NCBI RefSeq assembly: GCF_001894865.1
Contig: NZ_BCXA01000060.1
Location: 1 to 36,666 of the forward strand
DNA from: Rhodococcus maanshanensis NBRC 100610
GTDB lineage: Bacteria > Actinomycetota > Actinomycetes > Mycobacteriales > Mycobacteriaceae
Reading direction: 5' to 3'
DNA length: 36,666 bases
Below are positions 1-8,428 of this stretch, one piece after another (the first letter of the stretch is position 1; every line of letters starts with the position of its first letter). The notes under the pieces are model-generated. The model was given only the letters and a program-made list of their open reading frames with translations. It made no database searches and was not told where the DNA came from. The position numbers and the translations under genes were made by a program.

Positions 1-1240
1 CGTGCACGTGGAAGTTGTGCGGCCAGTCGTCGACGTTGCGCACCGTCCACACCTCGGTGGTGTCGACGGTGGGGGAGAAGTCGATGCGGTTCATGTCCAT
101 CTGCGCGCCGTTGATCATGAACCACTGCAGCTCGAAGCTGCGCTCGGCGGCCGCGGCCGCCGGGTCGAGCCGGGCAATCGTCGCGAGCGATGCGGGCAGC
201 GCCGCGGATGCGGTCGGGTTCTTGCCTGCTCGGAGCTCGAGGATGTCGAAGCTGTCCTGCACGCCGAACGCGGCGGCGTCGCCGCGGTCGAGCCCGGCGT
301 TGTCCTCGTAGGGCATCGCGCGCAGCAGCGTGTTCGAGCCGTTCACGGCCACCACGATCTCGGCCCGCTCGCCGGGACTGAGCCGGACCCGGGTGAGCGG
401 CACCGGCGCCGTCAGCAACCCACCGTCGCTCGCGACCAGGTGGAACTCACGATCGTCGGAGAAGCCGAGGTTGTACATCCGCCCCGAGGAGCCGTTGAGG
501 ATCCGCAGCCGGACCTTCTCGGTGCTGACCGACAGGTGGGCGCCTGTGATCCCGTTGGTGACGATGGTGTCGCCCAGCAGCCCGATATCGGTGGGGTCGG
601 ACTCGTCGAGGGCCCCGTCGGCGGTGAAGCGCTTGTCCTGGATGATCAGCGGGATGTCGTCCACCCCATAGGTCTTGGGCAGGTCGACCGCGTCGGTGAC
701 CTCGTCGTCGACCAGGAACAGCCCGGCCAGGCCGCGGTAGACGTGCTTCTCGGTGGAGCCGTGCGGGTGCGGGTGGTACCAGAGGGTGGCACCCGGCTGG
801 TTCACCGTCCAGCCCGGCTCCCAGCGGGCGCCCAGCTCGATGGTCTGGTGCGGTCCGCCGTCGAAGCGCGCGGGCACGTGCATCCCGTGCCAGTGCACCG
901 TCGTGGCCTCGGGCAGGTCGTTGTCGATGGTGAACGCGACCGACTCGCCGCGGCGGGCGCGGATGGTCGGCCCGAGCATCGAACCGTTGAACCCCCACGT
1001 CGCGGTGGACTTGCCCGCCAGGATCTCCGAGTTGCCCGCGCCCGCGCTGAGGGCGAAATGCCGAGTGCCCGCCGCATCGGTGGTGGCGGTCGCGAGCGGC
1101 GGGATGGGCAGCGGCCGGGAGGAAGCCCCGGCCGGGCTCGGTTGCGCTGGGTTCGATGGACCGGCGGCGCATCCGGCGGACAGGGCGATCGGGGTGGCGG
1201 CGAGCCCCATCAGGAAGGCGCGCCGGGAGACGACGTTCAT
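1..1240 (-). CDS. Multicopper oxidase, Tat-exported (3' end outside window)
   Basis: CueO/SufI-type multicopper oxidase, expected to oxidise Cu(I), phenols or similar substrates outside the membrane. It is read from ATG at 1238-1240 toward the left edge; 413 residues are visible and the C-terminus is missing. The N-terminus has a twin-arginine stretch (SRRAFLMG) and a hydrophobic run ending in SAGC (Cys24), so a Tat substrate and possibly a lipoprotein, although the lipobox is weak. Copper-ligand motifs are seen: HWHGMH (His116, His118), WYHPHPHG (His156, His158), and at the edge WPHNFHVH, which starts the third-domain cluster. A GAGGG Shine-Dalgarno sequence sits just upstream. The closing HCH...M type-1 motif lies outside, so activity cannot be confirmed. 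The divergent neighbour is a DUF1304 protein. The substrate is unknown. Confidence 0.9.
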   Translation of the reverse strand, partial: MNVVSRRAFLMGLAATPIALSAGCAAGPSNPAQPSPAGASSRPLPIPPLATATTDAAGTRHFALSAGAGNSEILAGKSTATWGFNGSMLGPTIRARRGESVAFTIDNDLPEATTVHWHGMHVPARFDGGPHQTIELGARWEPGWTVNQPGATLWYHPHPHGSTEKHVYRGLAGLFLVDDEVTDAVDLPKTYGVDDIPLIIQDKRFTADGALDESDPTDIGLLGDTIVTNGITGAHLSVSTEKVRLRILNGSSGRMYNLGFSDDREFHLVASDGGLLTAPVPLTRVRLSPGERAEIVVAVNGSNTLLRAMPYEDNAGLDRGDAAAFGVQDSFDILELRAGKNPTASAALPASLATIARLDPAAAAAERSFELQWFMINGAQMDMNRIDFSPTVDTTEVWTVRNVDDWPHNFHVH

Positions 1241-1385
1241 GCCCTCGAGTCTTCGGCGCGGCGGACCGCGTGCCGCCCGCCTCGAGGCCGGTGTTCCTTC
1301 GGCTCGGCTCCTCCCGGCGGCCCTTGTGCGGACAGTCGTGCTGTGTTATCCGGCGATGCCGGCGCAGGTGTGGCATCGTTCTGTC

Positions 1386-1754
1386 ATGCCGGTCATCGCC
1401 CAGGTATTCGCTGGTCTCGCTGCTGCGCTACACGTCGTGATCTTTGCCATGGAGAGCGTGTGGTGGACGCGCCCGGAGGTCTGGAAACGCTTCGGCCTGA
1501 CCAGCCAGCATGACGCCGACGTTGCGCGTCCGCTCGCCTACAACCAGGGTTTCTACAACCTCTTCCTGGCGATCGGCATCGTGGTCGGCCTGATCATCGC
1601 GGGTGCCGCCGGGCACGCCATCGTCGTCTTCTGCTGCGTGAGCATCGTCGGTGCCGCGGTGGTGCTGGCCTCGACGGGCGCAAAATACCTTCGCCCGGCG
1701 GTGGTTCAGGGGATCACCCCGCTGCTCGCGCTGATCACCGCGGCGGTGTTCTAG
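1386..1754 (+). CDS. DUF1304-type small membrane protein
   Basis: A 122-residue, almost wholly hydrophobic protein with four likely membrane helices, starting at ATG 1386 (MPVIAQVFAG...). Its length and the early pattern HVVIFAMESVWW plus NQGFYNLFLA match the DUF1304 family of small integral membrane proteins, whose function is not established. An in-frame upstream extension exists, but it runs through GC-rich sequence without hydrophobic or conserved character, so it was not used. The gene is divergent from the multicopper oxidase and convergent with hisN; nothing in the neighbourhood assigns it a task. Confidence 0.8.
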   Translation: MPVIAQVFAGLAAALHVVIFAMESVWWTRPEVWKRFGLTSQHDADVARPLAYNQGFYNLFLAIGIVVGLIIAGAAGHAIVVFCCVSIVGAAVVLASTGAKYLRPAVVQGITPLLALITAAVF

Positions 1755-1769
1755 CGGATTCCTGGTCGC

Positions 1770-2546
1770 CTACGCGGTTCCCAGACGTTCCAGCACCGCG
1801 TCGTGCAGCAGGCCGTTGCTCGCCACCGCGCTGCCGCCGTGCGGGCCTGCGCTGCCGTCGAGCGCGGTGAAGCGTCCGCCCGCCTCGCGGACCAGGATGT
1901 CCAACGGCGCCAGGTCCCACAGCGAGACCTCGGGTTCGGCGGCGATCTCCAGCGCGCCCTCGGCCAGCAGGCAGTAGGAGTAGAAGTCGCCGTAGCCGCG
2001 GACCCGCCACACCTCGTCGGTGAGCGCGATGAACTGATTGCGGATCCCGCGGTCACGCCAGCCGCTCAGGCTCGCGAAGCTCAGGCTCGCCGATTCCAAC
2101 CGGTCCACCGCTGATACCGAGATCCGGTTGGGCTCGCCGCCGTCGAACGAGCCGAAGGCGCCCGCACCCTCCGCGGCCCACCAGCGCCGCTTCAACGCGG
2201 GGGCGCTGATGACGCCGACCACGGGAACCCCGTCCTGCAGCAGCGCGATCAGGGTGGCCCACACCGGGACCCCGCGGACGAAGTTCTTGGTGCCGTCGAT
2301 CGGGTCGACCACCCACTGCCTGCCCTCGAACGTCGCGTCGCCGCCGAACTCTTCGCCGAGGACCGCGTCCTCCGGACGCTCGGCAGCGAGCACCGCCCGC
2401 ACGGCGCGCTCGACCGCGAGATCGGCGTCCGAGACGGGGGTGAGGTCGGGCTTGTCGTCGACCTTGAGGTCGAGCGCGCCGAAGCGGGCCATGGTGATGG
2501 AGTCGGCCTCATCGGCGATGCGCAGTGCGAGTTCGAGATCGGTCAC
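1770..2546 (-). CDS. hisN: Histidinol-phosphatase / inositol-monophosphatase family
   Basis: A 258-residue Mg2+-dependent phosphatase of the inositol monophosphatase superfamily, most like the HisN histidinol-phosphatases of actinobacteria (last dephosphorylation step of histidine synthesis). All metal-binding motifs are present: GEE at 64-66, DPIDGT at 81-86, and WD at 210-211 ([10 protein letters not shown]). The start is GTG at 2544-2546, supported by a TACCGT -10 box (minus strand, 2554-2559) placed 7 nt before it, so the mRNA is probably leaderless. No other his gene is adjacent, so the exact substrate (histidinol phosphate or an inositol phosphate) rests on family resemblance. Cytoplasmic. 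Confidence 0.87.
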   Translation of the reverse strand: MTDLELALRIADEADSITMARFGALDLKVDDKPDLTPVSDADLAVERAVRAVLAAERPEDAVLGEEFGGDATFEGRQWVVDPIDGTKNFVRGVPVWATLIALLQDGVPVVGVISAPALKRRWWAAEGAGAFGSFDGGEPNRISVSAVDRLESASLSFASLSGWRDRGIRNQFIALTDEVWRVRGYGDFYSYCLLAEGALEIAAEPEVSLWDLAPLDILVREAGGRFTALDGSAGPHGGSAVASNGLLHDAVLERLGTA

Positions 2547-2553
2547 GGCGACG

Positions 2554-2559
2554 ACGGTA
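2554..2559 (-). promoter_or_regulatory. -10 box of hisN, leaderless type
   Basis: Reads TACCGT on the minus strand, with 7 nt between it and the GTG start. Transcription would begin at or within a base or so of the start codon. No clear -35 is seen. Confidence 0.5.
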
Positions 2560-2648
2560 CTCGACCCGGGACCGGACTTCCTCGGCGATTCACCGCGGAT
2601 TCAGCGCGAGTCGGGCGGCCGTTTCGCCGCGACTGTGACGATCGGATC

Positions 2649-3680
2649 GTGATGCTGACACGGCGCAGTGTTCTCGTCGGAGGTGGCGCGCTTGCGGGTC
2701 TGGCCGCGGCACAATTCGTCGGTATGACCGCGCACACGCCCGGCCCGGCGGCCCAGCCGATGCGGAAGCCGTCGACGGCAGTCTGGTTCGACGTGATCTC
2801 CGACATCCAGGGCGACTTCGCCGACCTCGACCGGGCGCTCGACGGTCTCGCGGCGTTCGGCCGGGCGGATGCGCTGCTCGTCAACGGGGACCTCACGCCG
2901 AACGGCCGGGAGCGCGAGTACGAGGAACTGTTCGACCGGCTACGCCGCAGCGGGCATCCGGACGCGCTGTACACGATCGGCAACCACGAGTTCTACAACG
3001 ACGAGTCGAGCGGGGTGTCCGTCGAGCGGTTCCTGCGGCACTCGGCGATGCCGGGACTGTTCTCCGCGCACGACGTGGGTGGGGTGCCGGTGATCCGGCT
3101 CGGCACCATCGACGGCAGCGAGGCGAGCGGGCACTGTGTGATCCTCGGCCGCACCCAGCTGGACTGGCTGCGGGACACGCTCAGGGAGTGCCGGCGCGAG
3201 CGCCCGGTGCTGGTGATGAGCCATCACGCGCTGCCGCGCACCGTGTCGGGGACGTTCACCGATCCGCTCACCCAGGCCCCGAAGATCTACAGCAATGACT
3301 ATGCGGAGTCCCCCGAGCTGCTGGACCTGCTCGGGGGTTTCCCCAACGTGCTGCTGATGAGCGGGCACACCCATTGGAGCCTCTACCGCGAGGACTGGCT
3401 GACCAGGCGGACCGTGCCGGGCGGGCATCAGGACGGCTTCGCGGCGGTCAACACCGGCGCCGTGCAGACCGGCTTCGGCCCGGACGGCCGCGGCGGTGAG
3501 GAGCCTGTCGACCGGAACGAGAACCAGGGCCTGCGGATCGAGGTGGACGGCCCGACCGTTCGGGTCCACGCGCTCGACTTCCGGCGGTCCGCCGTGATCC
3601 GGACGGCGGAGTTCCGCGTCGACGGCAGGCCCGGCCCGGTGGTCGTCGCGTCGCCGGGCTGGCCCGGCCAGGTGACCTGA
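2649..3680 (+). CDS. Tat-exported metallophosphoesterase
   Basis: A calcineurin-like metallophosphoesterase of about 343 residues. The five metal-binding blocks are visible in order: [14 protein letters not shown] (GDxxxNG), GNHEFY (GNHE), MSHHALP, and SGHTHW (GHTH). The N-terminus [14 protein letters not shown] is a typical twin-arginine signal, so the enzyme is folded in the cytoplasm and exported. The start is GTG 2649 or the next codon, ATG 2652; no strong ribosome site separates them. It would hydrolyse a phosphomonoester or diester at the cell surface; the substrate cannot be read. It is divergent from hisN and precedes prfB, with a GC hairpin between. Confidence 0.87.
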   Translation: MMLTRRSVLVGGGALAGLAAAQFVGMTAHTPGPAAQPMRKPSTAVWFDVISDIQGDFADLDRALDGLAAFGRADALLVNGDLTPNGREREYEELFDRLRRSGHPDALYTIGNHEFYNDESSGVSVERFLRHSAMPGLFSAHDVGGVPVIRLGTIDGSEASGHCVILGRTQLDWLRDTLRECRRERPVLVMSHHALPRTVSGTFTDPLTQAPKIYSNDYAESPELLDLLGGFPNVLLMSGHTHWSLYREDWLTRRTVPGGHQDGFAAVNTGAVQTGFGPDGRGGEEPVDRNENQGLRIEVDGPTVRVHALDFRRSAVIRTAEFRVDGRPGPVVVASPGWPGQVT

Positions 3681-3686
3681 GGGCGA

Positions 3687-3708
3687 CCGCGGCGGCAATC
3701 CGCCGCGG
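3687..3708 (+). terminator. GC-rich hairpin between phosphoesterase and prfB
   Basis: A perfect 9-bp stem, CCGCGGCGG pairing with CCGCCGCGG over the 4-nt loop CAAT, 6 nt after the phosphoesterase stop. There is no U-tract, as is common for actinobacterial terminators. Confidence 0.5.
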
Positions 3709-3715
3709 GCACCGG

Positions 3716-3721
3716 TAACCT
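3716..3721 (+). promoter_or_regulatory. -10 box of prfB, leaderless type
   Basis: TAACCT, followed 8 nt later by the GTG start at 3730. The spacing predicts transcription starting at or next to the start codon, which would explain the absence of a Shine-Dalgarno sequence. Confidence 0.55.
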
Positions 3722-3729
3722 TGATTCTT

Positions 3730-4833
3730 GTGCATCCCGACGTTTCCGCAGACCTGGCCGAGCTCAACACCACCCTGACCACCGTCGAGCGGGTGCTGGA
3801 CGTCGAGGAGCTGCGCAGGCGCATCGACGAACTCGAGCACCAGGCCGCCGATCCGGAGTTGTGGAACAACCAGGAACACGCCCAGCAGGTGACCAGCCAG
3901 CTCTCCCACGCGCAGTCCGAGCTGCGCCGGGTCGAGGGCCTGCGCGGACGCCTCGACGACATGCCGGTCCTCTACGAGCTGGCCGAGGACGAGGGTGCCG
4001 ACGCCGTCGCCGATGCCGACGCCGAGCGGGCGTCGCTGCGCGAGGACATCGCGGCGATGGAAGTCAAGACCATGCTCTCCGGTGAGTACGACGAGCGCGA
4101 CGCGCTGGTCAACATCCGCTCCGGCGCCGGCGGCATCGACGCCGCCGACTGGGCCGAGATGCTGATGCGCATGTACATCCGCTGGGCCGAGAAGCACGGC
4201 TACGGCGTCGAGGTCTACGACACCTCCTACGCGGAAGAGGCAGGCATCAAGAGCGCCACCTTCGCGGTGAAGGCGCCGTACAGCTACGGCACCCTGTCCG
4301 TGGAGATGGGCACCCACCGCCTGGTGCGGATCAGCCCGTTCGACAACCAGGGCCGCAGGCAGACCTCCTTCGCAGAGGTCGAGGTACTGCCGGTGGTCGA
4401 GACGACCGACCATATCGACGTCAACGAGAACGACGTCCGCGTGGACGTCTACCGCTCCTCCGGCCCCGGCGGTCAGTCCGTCAACACCACCGACTCGGCG
4501 GTGCGACTGACACACATCCCGACCGGCATCGTGGTCACCTGCCAGAACGAGAAGTCGCAGCTGCAGAACAAGGTGTCCGCGATGCGGGTGCTGCAGGCCA
4601 AGCTGCTCGAGGTCAAGCGCAAGGAGGAGCGCGCCGAGATGGACGCGCTCAAGGGCGATGGTGGCAGCTCCTGGGGCAACCAGATGCGCTCGTACGTGCT
4701 GCACCCCTATCAGATGGTCAAGGACCTGCGCACCGAGTACGAGGTGAACAACCCGTCGGCGGTGCTCGACGGCGACATCGACGGCTTCCTCGAGTCCGGC
4801 ATCCGCTGGCGGATGAGCGCGGAGCAGGTCTAG
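3730..4833 (+). CDS. prfB: Peptide chain release factor 2
   Basis: Class I release factor RF2 (367 residues), which reads UGA/UAA stop codons and triggers peptide release. The SPF stop-recognition tripeptide is at 202-204 (RISPFDNQ) and the catalytic GGQ at 247-249 ([10 protein letters not shown]). The N-terminal coiled-coil domain and the conserved end of the protein are intact. GTG 3730 was chosen over the in-frame TTG 3721 because the mature family N-terminus begins here (MHPDVSADL...) and because it sits 8 nt after a TAACCT -10 box. There is no internal UGA frameshift site of the E. coli kind: the frame is open throughout. It heads the block prfB-mscS-anchor protein-ftsE-ftsX-smpB, an order shared with mycobacteria. 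Confidence 0.97.
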   Translation: MHPDVSADLAELNTTLTTVERVLDVEELRRRIDELEHQAADPELWNNQEHAQQVTSQLSHAQSELRRVEGLRGRLDDMPVLYELAEDEGADAVADADAERASLREDIAAMEVKTMLSGEYDERDALVNIRSGAGGIDAADWAEMLMRMYIRWAEKHGYGVEVYDTSYAEEAGIKSATFAVKAPYSYGTLSVEMGTHRLVRISPFDNQGRRQTSFAEVEVLPVVETTDHIDVNENDVRVDVYRSSGPGGQSVNTTDSAVRLTHIPTGIVVTCQNEKSQLQNKVSAMRVLQAKLLEVKRKEERAEMDALKGDGGSSWGNQMRSYVLHPYQMVKDLRTEYEVNNPSAVLDGDIDGFLESGIRWRMSAEQV

Positions 4834-4836
4834 TCG

Positions 4837-5730
4837 GTGTTCTCGGCGATCCAGCTCTTCCCCGAAACCACGACGTTCAGTGACTGGCTCTCCTCCAGCG
4901 GCCTTGAGATCGTTCTCTACATCCTCGGCGGGCTGCTGGTAGGCCGGTTCCTCTCCTGGCTGGGGAACAAGATCACCGATCGGATCGACCTGAACTACCA
5001 CCAGGGCGACGCACTGGTCCGTTCGGAGGCGACCAAGCACCGGCACGCCCTGGCCCAGGTGATCACCTGGGTGCTGATCATCATCGTCTACACCCTGGTG
5101 ACCATCGAGGTGCTGCAGCGGCTCGGATTCTCGGTCGCGAGCCTGGTCGCCCCTGCGACGGTGCTCGGCGCCGCGCTGGGTTTCGGCGCGCAACGCGTGG
5201 TGCAGGACATCCTGGCCGGCTTCTTCATCATCGCCGAGCGGCAGTACGGCTTCGGTGACGTCGCGCGGATCGCCATCACCGGATCGTCGGAGGACGCCTA
5301 CGGGACGGTCGAGGACGTCACCCTGCGGGTGACGCGGCTGCGATCCTCCGACGGCGAGGTCATCACCGTGCCCAACGGGCAGATCGTCAAGGCAGTCAAC
5401 CTGTCCAAGGACTGGGCGCGGGCGGTGGTCGACGTGCCCATCCCTGCCACCGCGGACATCAACCACGTCAACGACGTGCTGCGCAACGTGGGCCGGGAGG
5501 CGTTCGCGGATCTCGATCTCGAGCCGCTGCTCCTGGACGAGCCGTCGGTGATGGGCGTGGAGAGCCTCGAGCTGGACACCGTCAACATCCGGATGGTCGC
5601 GCGCACCCTGCCCGGCAAGCAGTTCCAGGTGGGACGCGAGCTTCGGGTGCGGGTCGCGGAGGCGCTGCGCCGGGAGGGCATCCTGGTCGGCCCGGACCTG
5701 GCGGCCGATCAGATCGGGGACAACGGATGA
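4837..5730 (+). CDS. MscS-family mechanosensitive ion channel
   Basis: A 297-residue small-conductance mechanosensitive channel protein, thought to release solutes under osmotic downshock. Three membrane helices lie at about 24-45, 70-92 and 98-127; the third carries the Gly/Ala-rich pore lining (TVLGAALGFGAQ) followed by VVQDILAGFFIIAE. The MscS beta domain follows, with the typical VPNGQI stretch. GTG 4837 begins 3 nt after the prfB stop, so the two are co-transcribed and probably translationally linked. The position after prfB matches the Rv3104c-type membrane protein of M. tuberculosis. The last codons overlap the next gene by 4 nt (ATGA). Confidence 0.92.
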   Translation: MFSAIQLFPETTTFSDWLSSSGLEIVLYILGGLLVGRFLSWLGNKITDRIDLNYHQGDALVRSEATKHRHALAQVITWVLIIIVYTLVTIEVLQRLGFSVASLVAPATVLGAALGFGAQRVVQDILAGFFIIAERQYGFGDVARIAITGSSEDAYGTVEDVTLRVTRLRSSDGEVITVPNGQIVKAVNLSKDWARAVVDVPIPATADINHVNDVLRNVGREAFADLDLEPLLLDEPSVMGVESLELDTVNIRMVARTLPGKQFQVGRELRVRVAEALRREGILVGPDLAADQIGDNG

Positions 5731-6170
5731 CCGCCGAACGCGCGAAGAAGACGGAATCGGCCGACAAGCACGAGCGGCGCTGGTCGGTGCCGAAGAACCT
5801 GTTCGGCCGCGCCAGGACCTCCACGGTCGCTCTCTCGGTGGGGTTCGTCGCCACGGCGATGCTGTACGGGTACCTCAATCCGGAGCCGTCCAAAGACGAT
5901 ATGACCGGGCCTACGGCGCCGGTGCTGTCGGAGACCCCGTCGCCGGCCCCGGCGCGCCAGGAGCCGTCCACGTCCACGTCCACGCCGCCGCCCAGCAGCA
6001 CCACCAGCGCGACACCGACGACCACGGCGCAGCAGCCCGTCACGACCACCCCGTCGCCCGCCGTGGTGCTGCCGCCCTGGCTGTCCGTCCCGTCCGGGGT
6101 CGAGCTGCCGCCCGGGGTCGTGACGGCCACCCCGGAGACGCCGACCACACCGCCGACACCCACCCCATAG
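5727..6170 (+). CDS. Pro/Thr-rich single-pass membrane protein
   Basis: A 147-residue protein: a charged N-terminus (1-30), one membrane helix at about 32-50 (ALSVGFVATAMLYGYL), then an extracytoplasmic tail very rich in Pro, Thr and Ser (60-147). It has no catalytic motif. It overlaps the upstream channel gene by the four bases ATGA, so the two are translationally coupled. Position and composition match the proline-rich membrane protein (Rv3103c-type) found between the MscS-like gene and ftsE in mycobacteria. The function is not known; a wall-spanning tether or partner of the channel or of FtsEX is possible but unproven. Confidence 0.83.
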   Translation: MTAERAKKTESADKHERRWSVPKNLFGRARTSTVALSVGFVATAMLYGYLNPEPSKDDMTGPTAPVLSETPSPAPARQEPSTSTSTPPPSSTTSATPTTTAQQPVTTTPSPAVVLPPWLSVPSGVELPPGVVTATPETPTTPPTPTP

Positions 6171-6221
6171 GGCCTGGACCTGCGGGTCCGCCGAAACCCA
6201 AGGTCACCGTCGGATAACGGC

Positions 6222-6227
6222 TAAACT
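6222..6227 (+). promoter_or_regulatory. -10 box of ftsE, leaderless type
   Basis: TAAACT, followed by 8 nt and the ftsE GTG at 6236. This internal promoter would allow ftsEX to be transcribed apart from prfB. Confidence 0.6.
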
Positions 6228-6235
6228 GGCTCCCC

Positions 6236-6925
6236 GTGATCAGCGTGGAGAATGTGTCCAAGTCCTACAAGACCTCGTCGAGGCCTGCACTGGACAAGGT
6301 GAATGTCTCGGTGGACAAGGGCGAGTTCGTCTTCCTGATCGGCCCGTCCGGGTCAGGGAAGTCGACCTTCATGCGGCTGCTGCTCAAGGAGGACACCCCC
6401 ACCTCGGGCGACATCAGGGTCGGCGATTTCCACGTGAACCGGCTGTCCGCGCGCCGGGTGCCGAAGCTGCGGCAGAGCATCGGATGCGTGTTCCAGGACT
6501 TCCGGCTGCTGCAGCAGAAGACCGTGACGGAGAACGTGGCCTTCGCGCTCGAGGTGATCGGCAAGCCGCGCAACATGATCGATCGCACCGTGCCAGAGGT
6601 GCTGGAACTCGTCGGCCTGTCCGGCAAGGCGGACCGACTGCCCACCGAGCTCTCGGGCGGCGAGCAGCAGCGCGTCGCCATCGCGCGTGCGTTCGTGAAC
6701 CGGCCGCTGGTGCTGCTCGCCGACGAGCCGACCGGAAACCTCGACCCGGACACCACCGGCGACATCATGCTGCTGCTCGAACGGATCAACCGCACCGGAA
6801 CCACCGTGCTGATGGCCACCCACGATCACCACATCGTCGACTCGATGCGGCGCCGGGTGGTCGAACTCGACCTCGGACGCGTGGTGCGCGACGAGGCCCG
6901 CGGTGTCTACGGCGTGGGGCGTTAG
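6236..6925 (+). CDS. ftsE: Cell-division ATP-binding protein FtsE
   Basis: ABC ATPase of the FtsEX complex (229 residues), which couples ATP hydrolysis to cell-wall hydrolase activation at the septum. Walker A GPSGSGKS is at 36-43, the Q-loop at 87 (FQDFR), the signature LSGGEQQ at 139-145, Walker B VLLADE at 159-164 and the H-loop in MATHDH. The start is GTG 6236, 8 nt behind a TAAACT -10 box; there is no Shine-Dalgarno sequence, so translation is probably leaderless. The partner permease ftsX follows after 53 nt. Confidence 0.97.
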   Translation: MISVENVSKSYKTSSRPALDKVNVSVDKGEFVFLIGPSGSGKSTFMRLLLKEDTPTSGDIRVGDFHVNRLSARRVPKLRQSIGCVFQDFRLLQQKTVTENVAFALEVIGKPRNMIDRTVPEVLELVGLSGKADRLPTELSGGEQQRVAIARAFVNRPLVLLADEPTGNLDPDTTGDIMLLLERINRTGTTVLMATHDHHIVDSMRRRVVELDLGRVVRDEARGVYGVGR

Positions 6926-6978
6926 GTACCCCCGACCCCTCGCCGTTCACCCCGACATACGAAGGACAAGACTTTCCG

Positions 6979-7884
6979 ATGCGCGCCAGCTTCATCTTCA
7001 GCGAGGTTTTCACCGGCCTGCGCCGCAACATCACGATGACCGTCGCGATGATCCTGACGACCGCGATCTCGCTCGCCCTGTTCGGCGGCGGACTGCTCGT
7101 CGTCCAGATGGCGGGGAAGACACAGCAGATCTTCCTCGATCGGGTCGAGGTGCAGATCTTCCTCACCGATGACGTGTCGATCTCCGACCCCGACTGCAAG
7201 CAGGACATCTGCGCGGCCCTGCGCAGCGATCTCGAGAGCACCCCGTCGGTGGTGTCCGTGCAGTACCTCAACCGGGCGGACGCGGTGGCGGACGCCAAGG
7301 AGCGGGTGTTCAAGGATCAGCCCGAGCTCGCGTCGATGGTCAGCGAGGACTCGCTGCCCGCCTCGTTCAAGATCAAGCTCAGCGACCCGGAGCGGTTCGG
7401 CGTGATCAACGATTCGTTCGGTACCCGGCCGGGCGTGCAGAGCGTCCTCAACCAGCGCGATCTGGTCGAGCGGTTGTTCAGCGTGCTGAACGGAATCCGC
7501 AACGCGGCCTTCGCGATCGCCATCGTGCAGGCGATCGCCTCGATCCTGCTGATCGCGAACATGGTGCAGATCGCCGCGTTCACCCGCCGTACCGAGGTCG
7601 GGATCATGCGGCTCGTCGGCGCGACCCGCTGGTACACCCAGCTCCCGTTCCTGTTGGAGGCCGTGGTCGCCGCCCTGATCGGTGCAGTGCTGGCGATCGC
7701 CGGATTGTTCACCGCGAAGAACCTGTTCATCGACGACGTGCTCACCGATGTCTACGACGCGAACATCGTCGCCCGGATCTCGAACAGCGACGTGCTCCTG
7801 GTGTCGCCGTTCCTGGTGCTCACCGGTGTCGGCATGGCCGCGATCACCGCCTACATCACGCTGCGGCTCTACGTCCGTGAGTAA
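6979..7884 (+). CDS. ftsX: Cell-division permease-like protein FtsX
   Basis: Membrane partner of FtsE (301 residues). The first membrane helix is at about 22-43, then an extracytoplasmic domain of roughly 125 residues (45-170) containing Cys73 and Cys77, which may form a disulfide, then three more helices from about 174 on, with the FtsX-family stretch RRTEVGIMRLVGATRWYT before the third. The extracellular domain is the part that in relatives activates peptidoglycan hydrolases. The start is ATG 6979, with AAGGA 12 nt upstream. Longer in-frame extensions run through ftsE and are spurious. Confidence 0.96.
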   Translation: MRASFIFSEVFTGLRRNITMTVAMILTTAISLALFGGGLLVVQMAGKTQQIFLDRVEVQIFLTDDVSISDPDCKQDICAALRSDLESTPSVVSVQYLNRADAVADAKERVFKDQPELASMVSEDSLPASFKIKLSDPERFGVINDSFGTRPGVQSVLNQRDLVERLFSVLNGIRNAAFAIAIVQAIASILLIANMVQIAAFTRRTEVGIMRLVGATRWYTQLPFLLEAVVAALIGAVLAIAGLFTAKNLFIDDVLTDVYDANIVARISNSDVLLVSPFLVLTGVGMAAITAYITLRLYVRE

Positions 7885-7902
7885 TCGGTTGCGCCACGGG
7901 CC

Positions 7903-7908
7903 TATCCT
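7903..7908 (+). promoter_or_regulatory. -10 box upstream of smpB
   Basis: TATCCT, 43 nt before the smpB GTG. Unlike its neighbours this mRNA would have a short leader of about 37 nt with a Shine-Dalgarno sequence, GAAGGGG (7938-7944), 7 nt from the start. Confidence 0.45.
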
Positions 7909-7951
7909 GGGGACAGAACTCGATCACTGCGCGGACTGAAGGGGCCCGAAC

Positions 7952-8428
7952 GTGAAGGAAAAGGGCCGCAAGGTCATCGCGACCAACCGCAAGGCGCGAC
8001 ACAACTATTCGATCATCGACGTCTACGAGGCGGGCGTGGCGCTGGTCGGCACCGAGGTGAAGAGCCTGCGCGAGGGCAAGGCGTCGCTCGTCGACGCCTT
8101 CGCCACCGTCGACGACGGCGAGGTGTGGCTGCGCGGGCTGCACATTCCCGAGTACACCCAGGGCAGCTGGACCAACCACTCGCCGCGGCGCACCAGGAAG
8201 CTGCTGCTGCACAAGCGGGAGATCGAGCACCTGGTCGGCAAGACCAGGGAGGGGAACCAGACGCTGGTCCCGCTCTCGATGTACTTCTCCGACGGCAAGG
8301 TCAAGGTGGAGCTCGCCCTCGCCAAGGGCAAGCAGGACTATGACAAGCGTCAGGACATCGCGCGACGGACGGCCGAGCGTGAGGTCACCCGTGAGCTCGG
8401 GCGCCGCGTGAAGGGCATGAGCCGCTAG
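7952..8428 (+). CDS. smpB: SsrA-binding protein SmpB
   Basis: A 158-residue tmRNA-binding protein needed for trans-translation, the rescue of ribosomes stalled on broken mRNAs. Conserved family blocks are seen: [10 protein letters not shown] at the N-terminus, [23 protein letters not shown], and a basic C-terminal tail ([14 protein letters not shown]-like) that mimics the missing codon-anticodon pairing. Its partner tmRNA is encoded at 12810-13177 on the same strand, with two minus-strand genes between. The stop TAG lies in the tetranucleotide CTAG (8425-8428), which also supplies the stop of the convergent GTPase gene. Confidence 0.97.
   Translation: MKEKGRKVIATNRKARHNYSIIDVYEAGVALVGTEVKSLREGKASLVDAFATVDDGEVWLRGLHIPEYTQGSWTNHSPRRTRKLLLHKREIEHLVGKTREGNQTLVPLSMYFSDGKVKVELALAKGKQDYDKRQDIARRTAEREVTRELGRRVKGMSR

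Noticed and set aside
2-1513. Long plus-strand ORF over the multicopper oxidase
   Set aside because: Val/Asp/Arg/His-rich composition typical of an antisense shadow of high-GC coding DNA; the opposite strand encodes a clear multicopper oxidase.
3730-3900. Programmed frameshift in prfB as in E. coli
   Set aside because: No internal UGA with an upstream SD-like sequence; the frame is continuous from GTG 3730.
3448-5466. 672-residue minus-strand ORF over prfB and the channel gene
   Set aside because: Shadow frame of two well-supported plus-strand genes; no motif.
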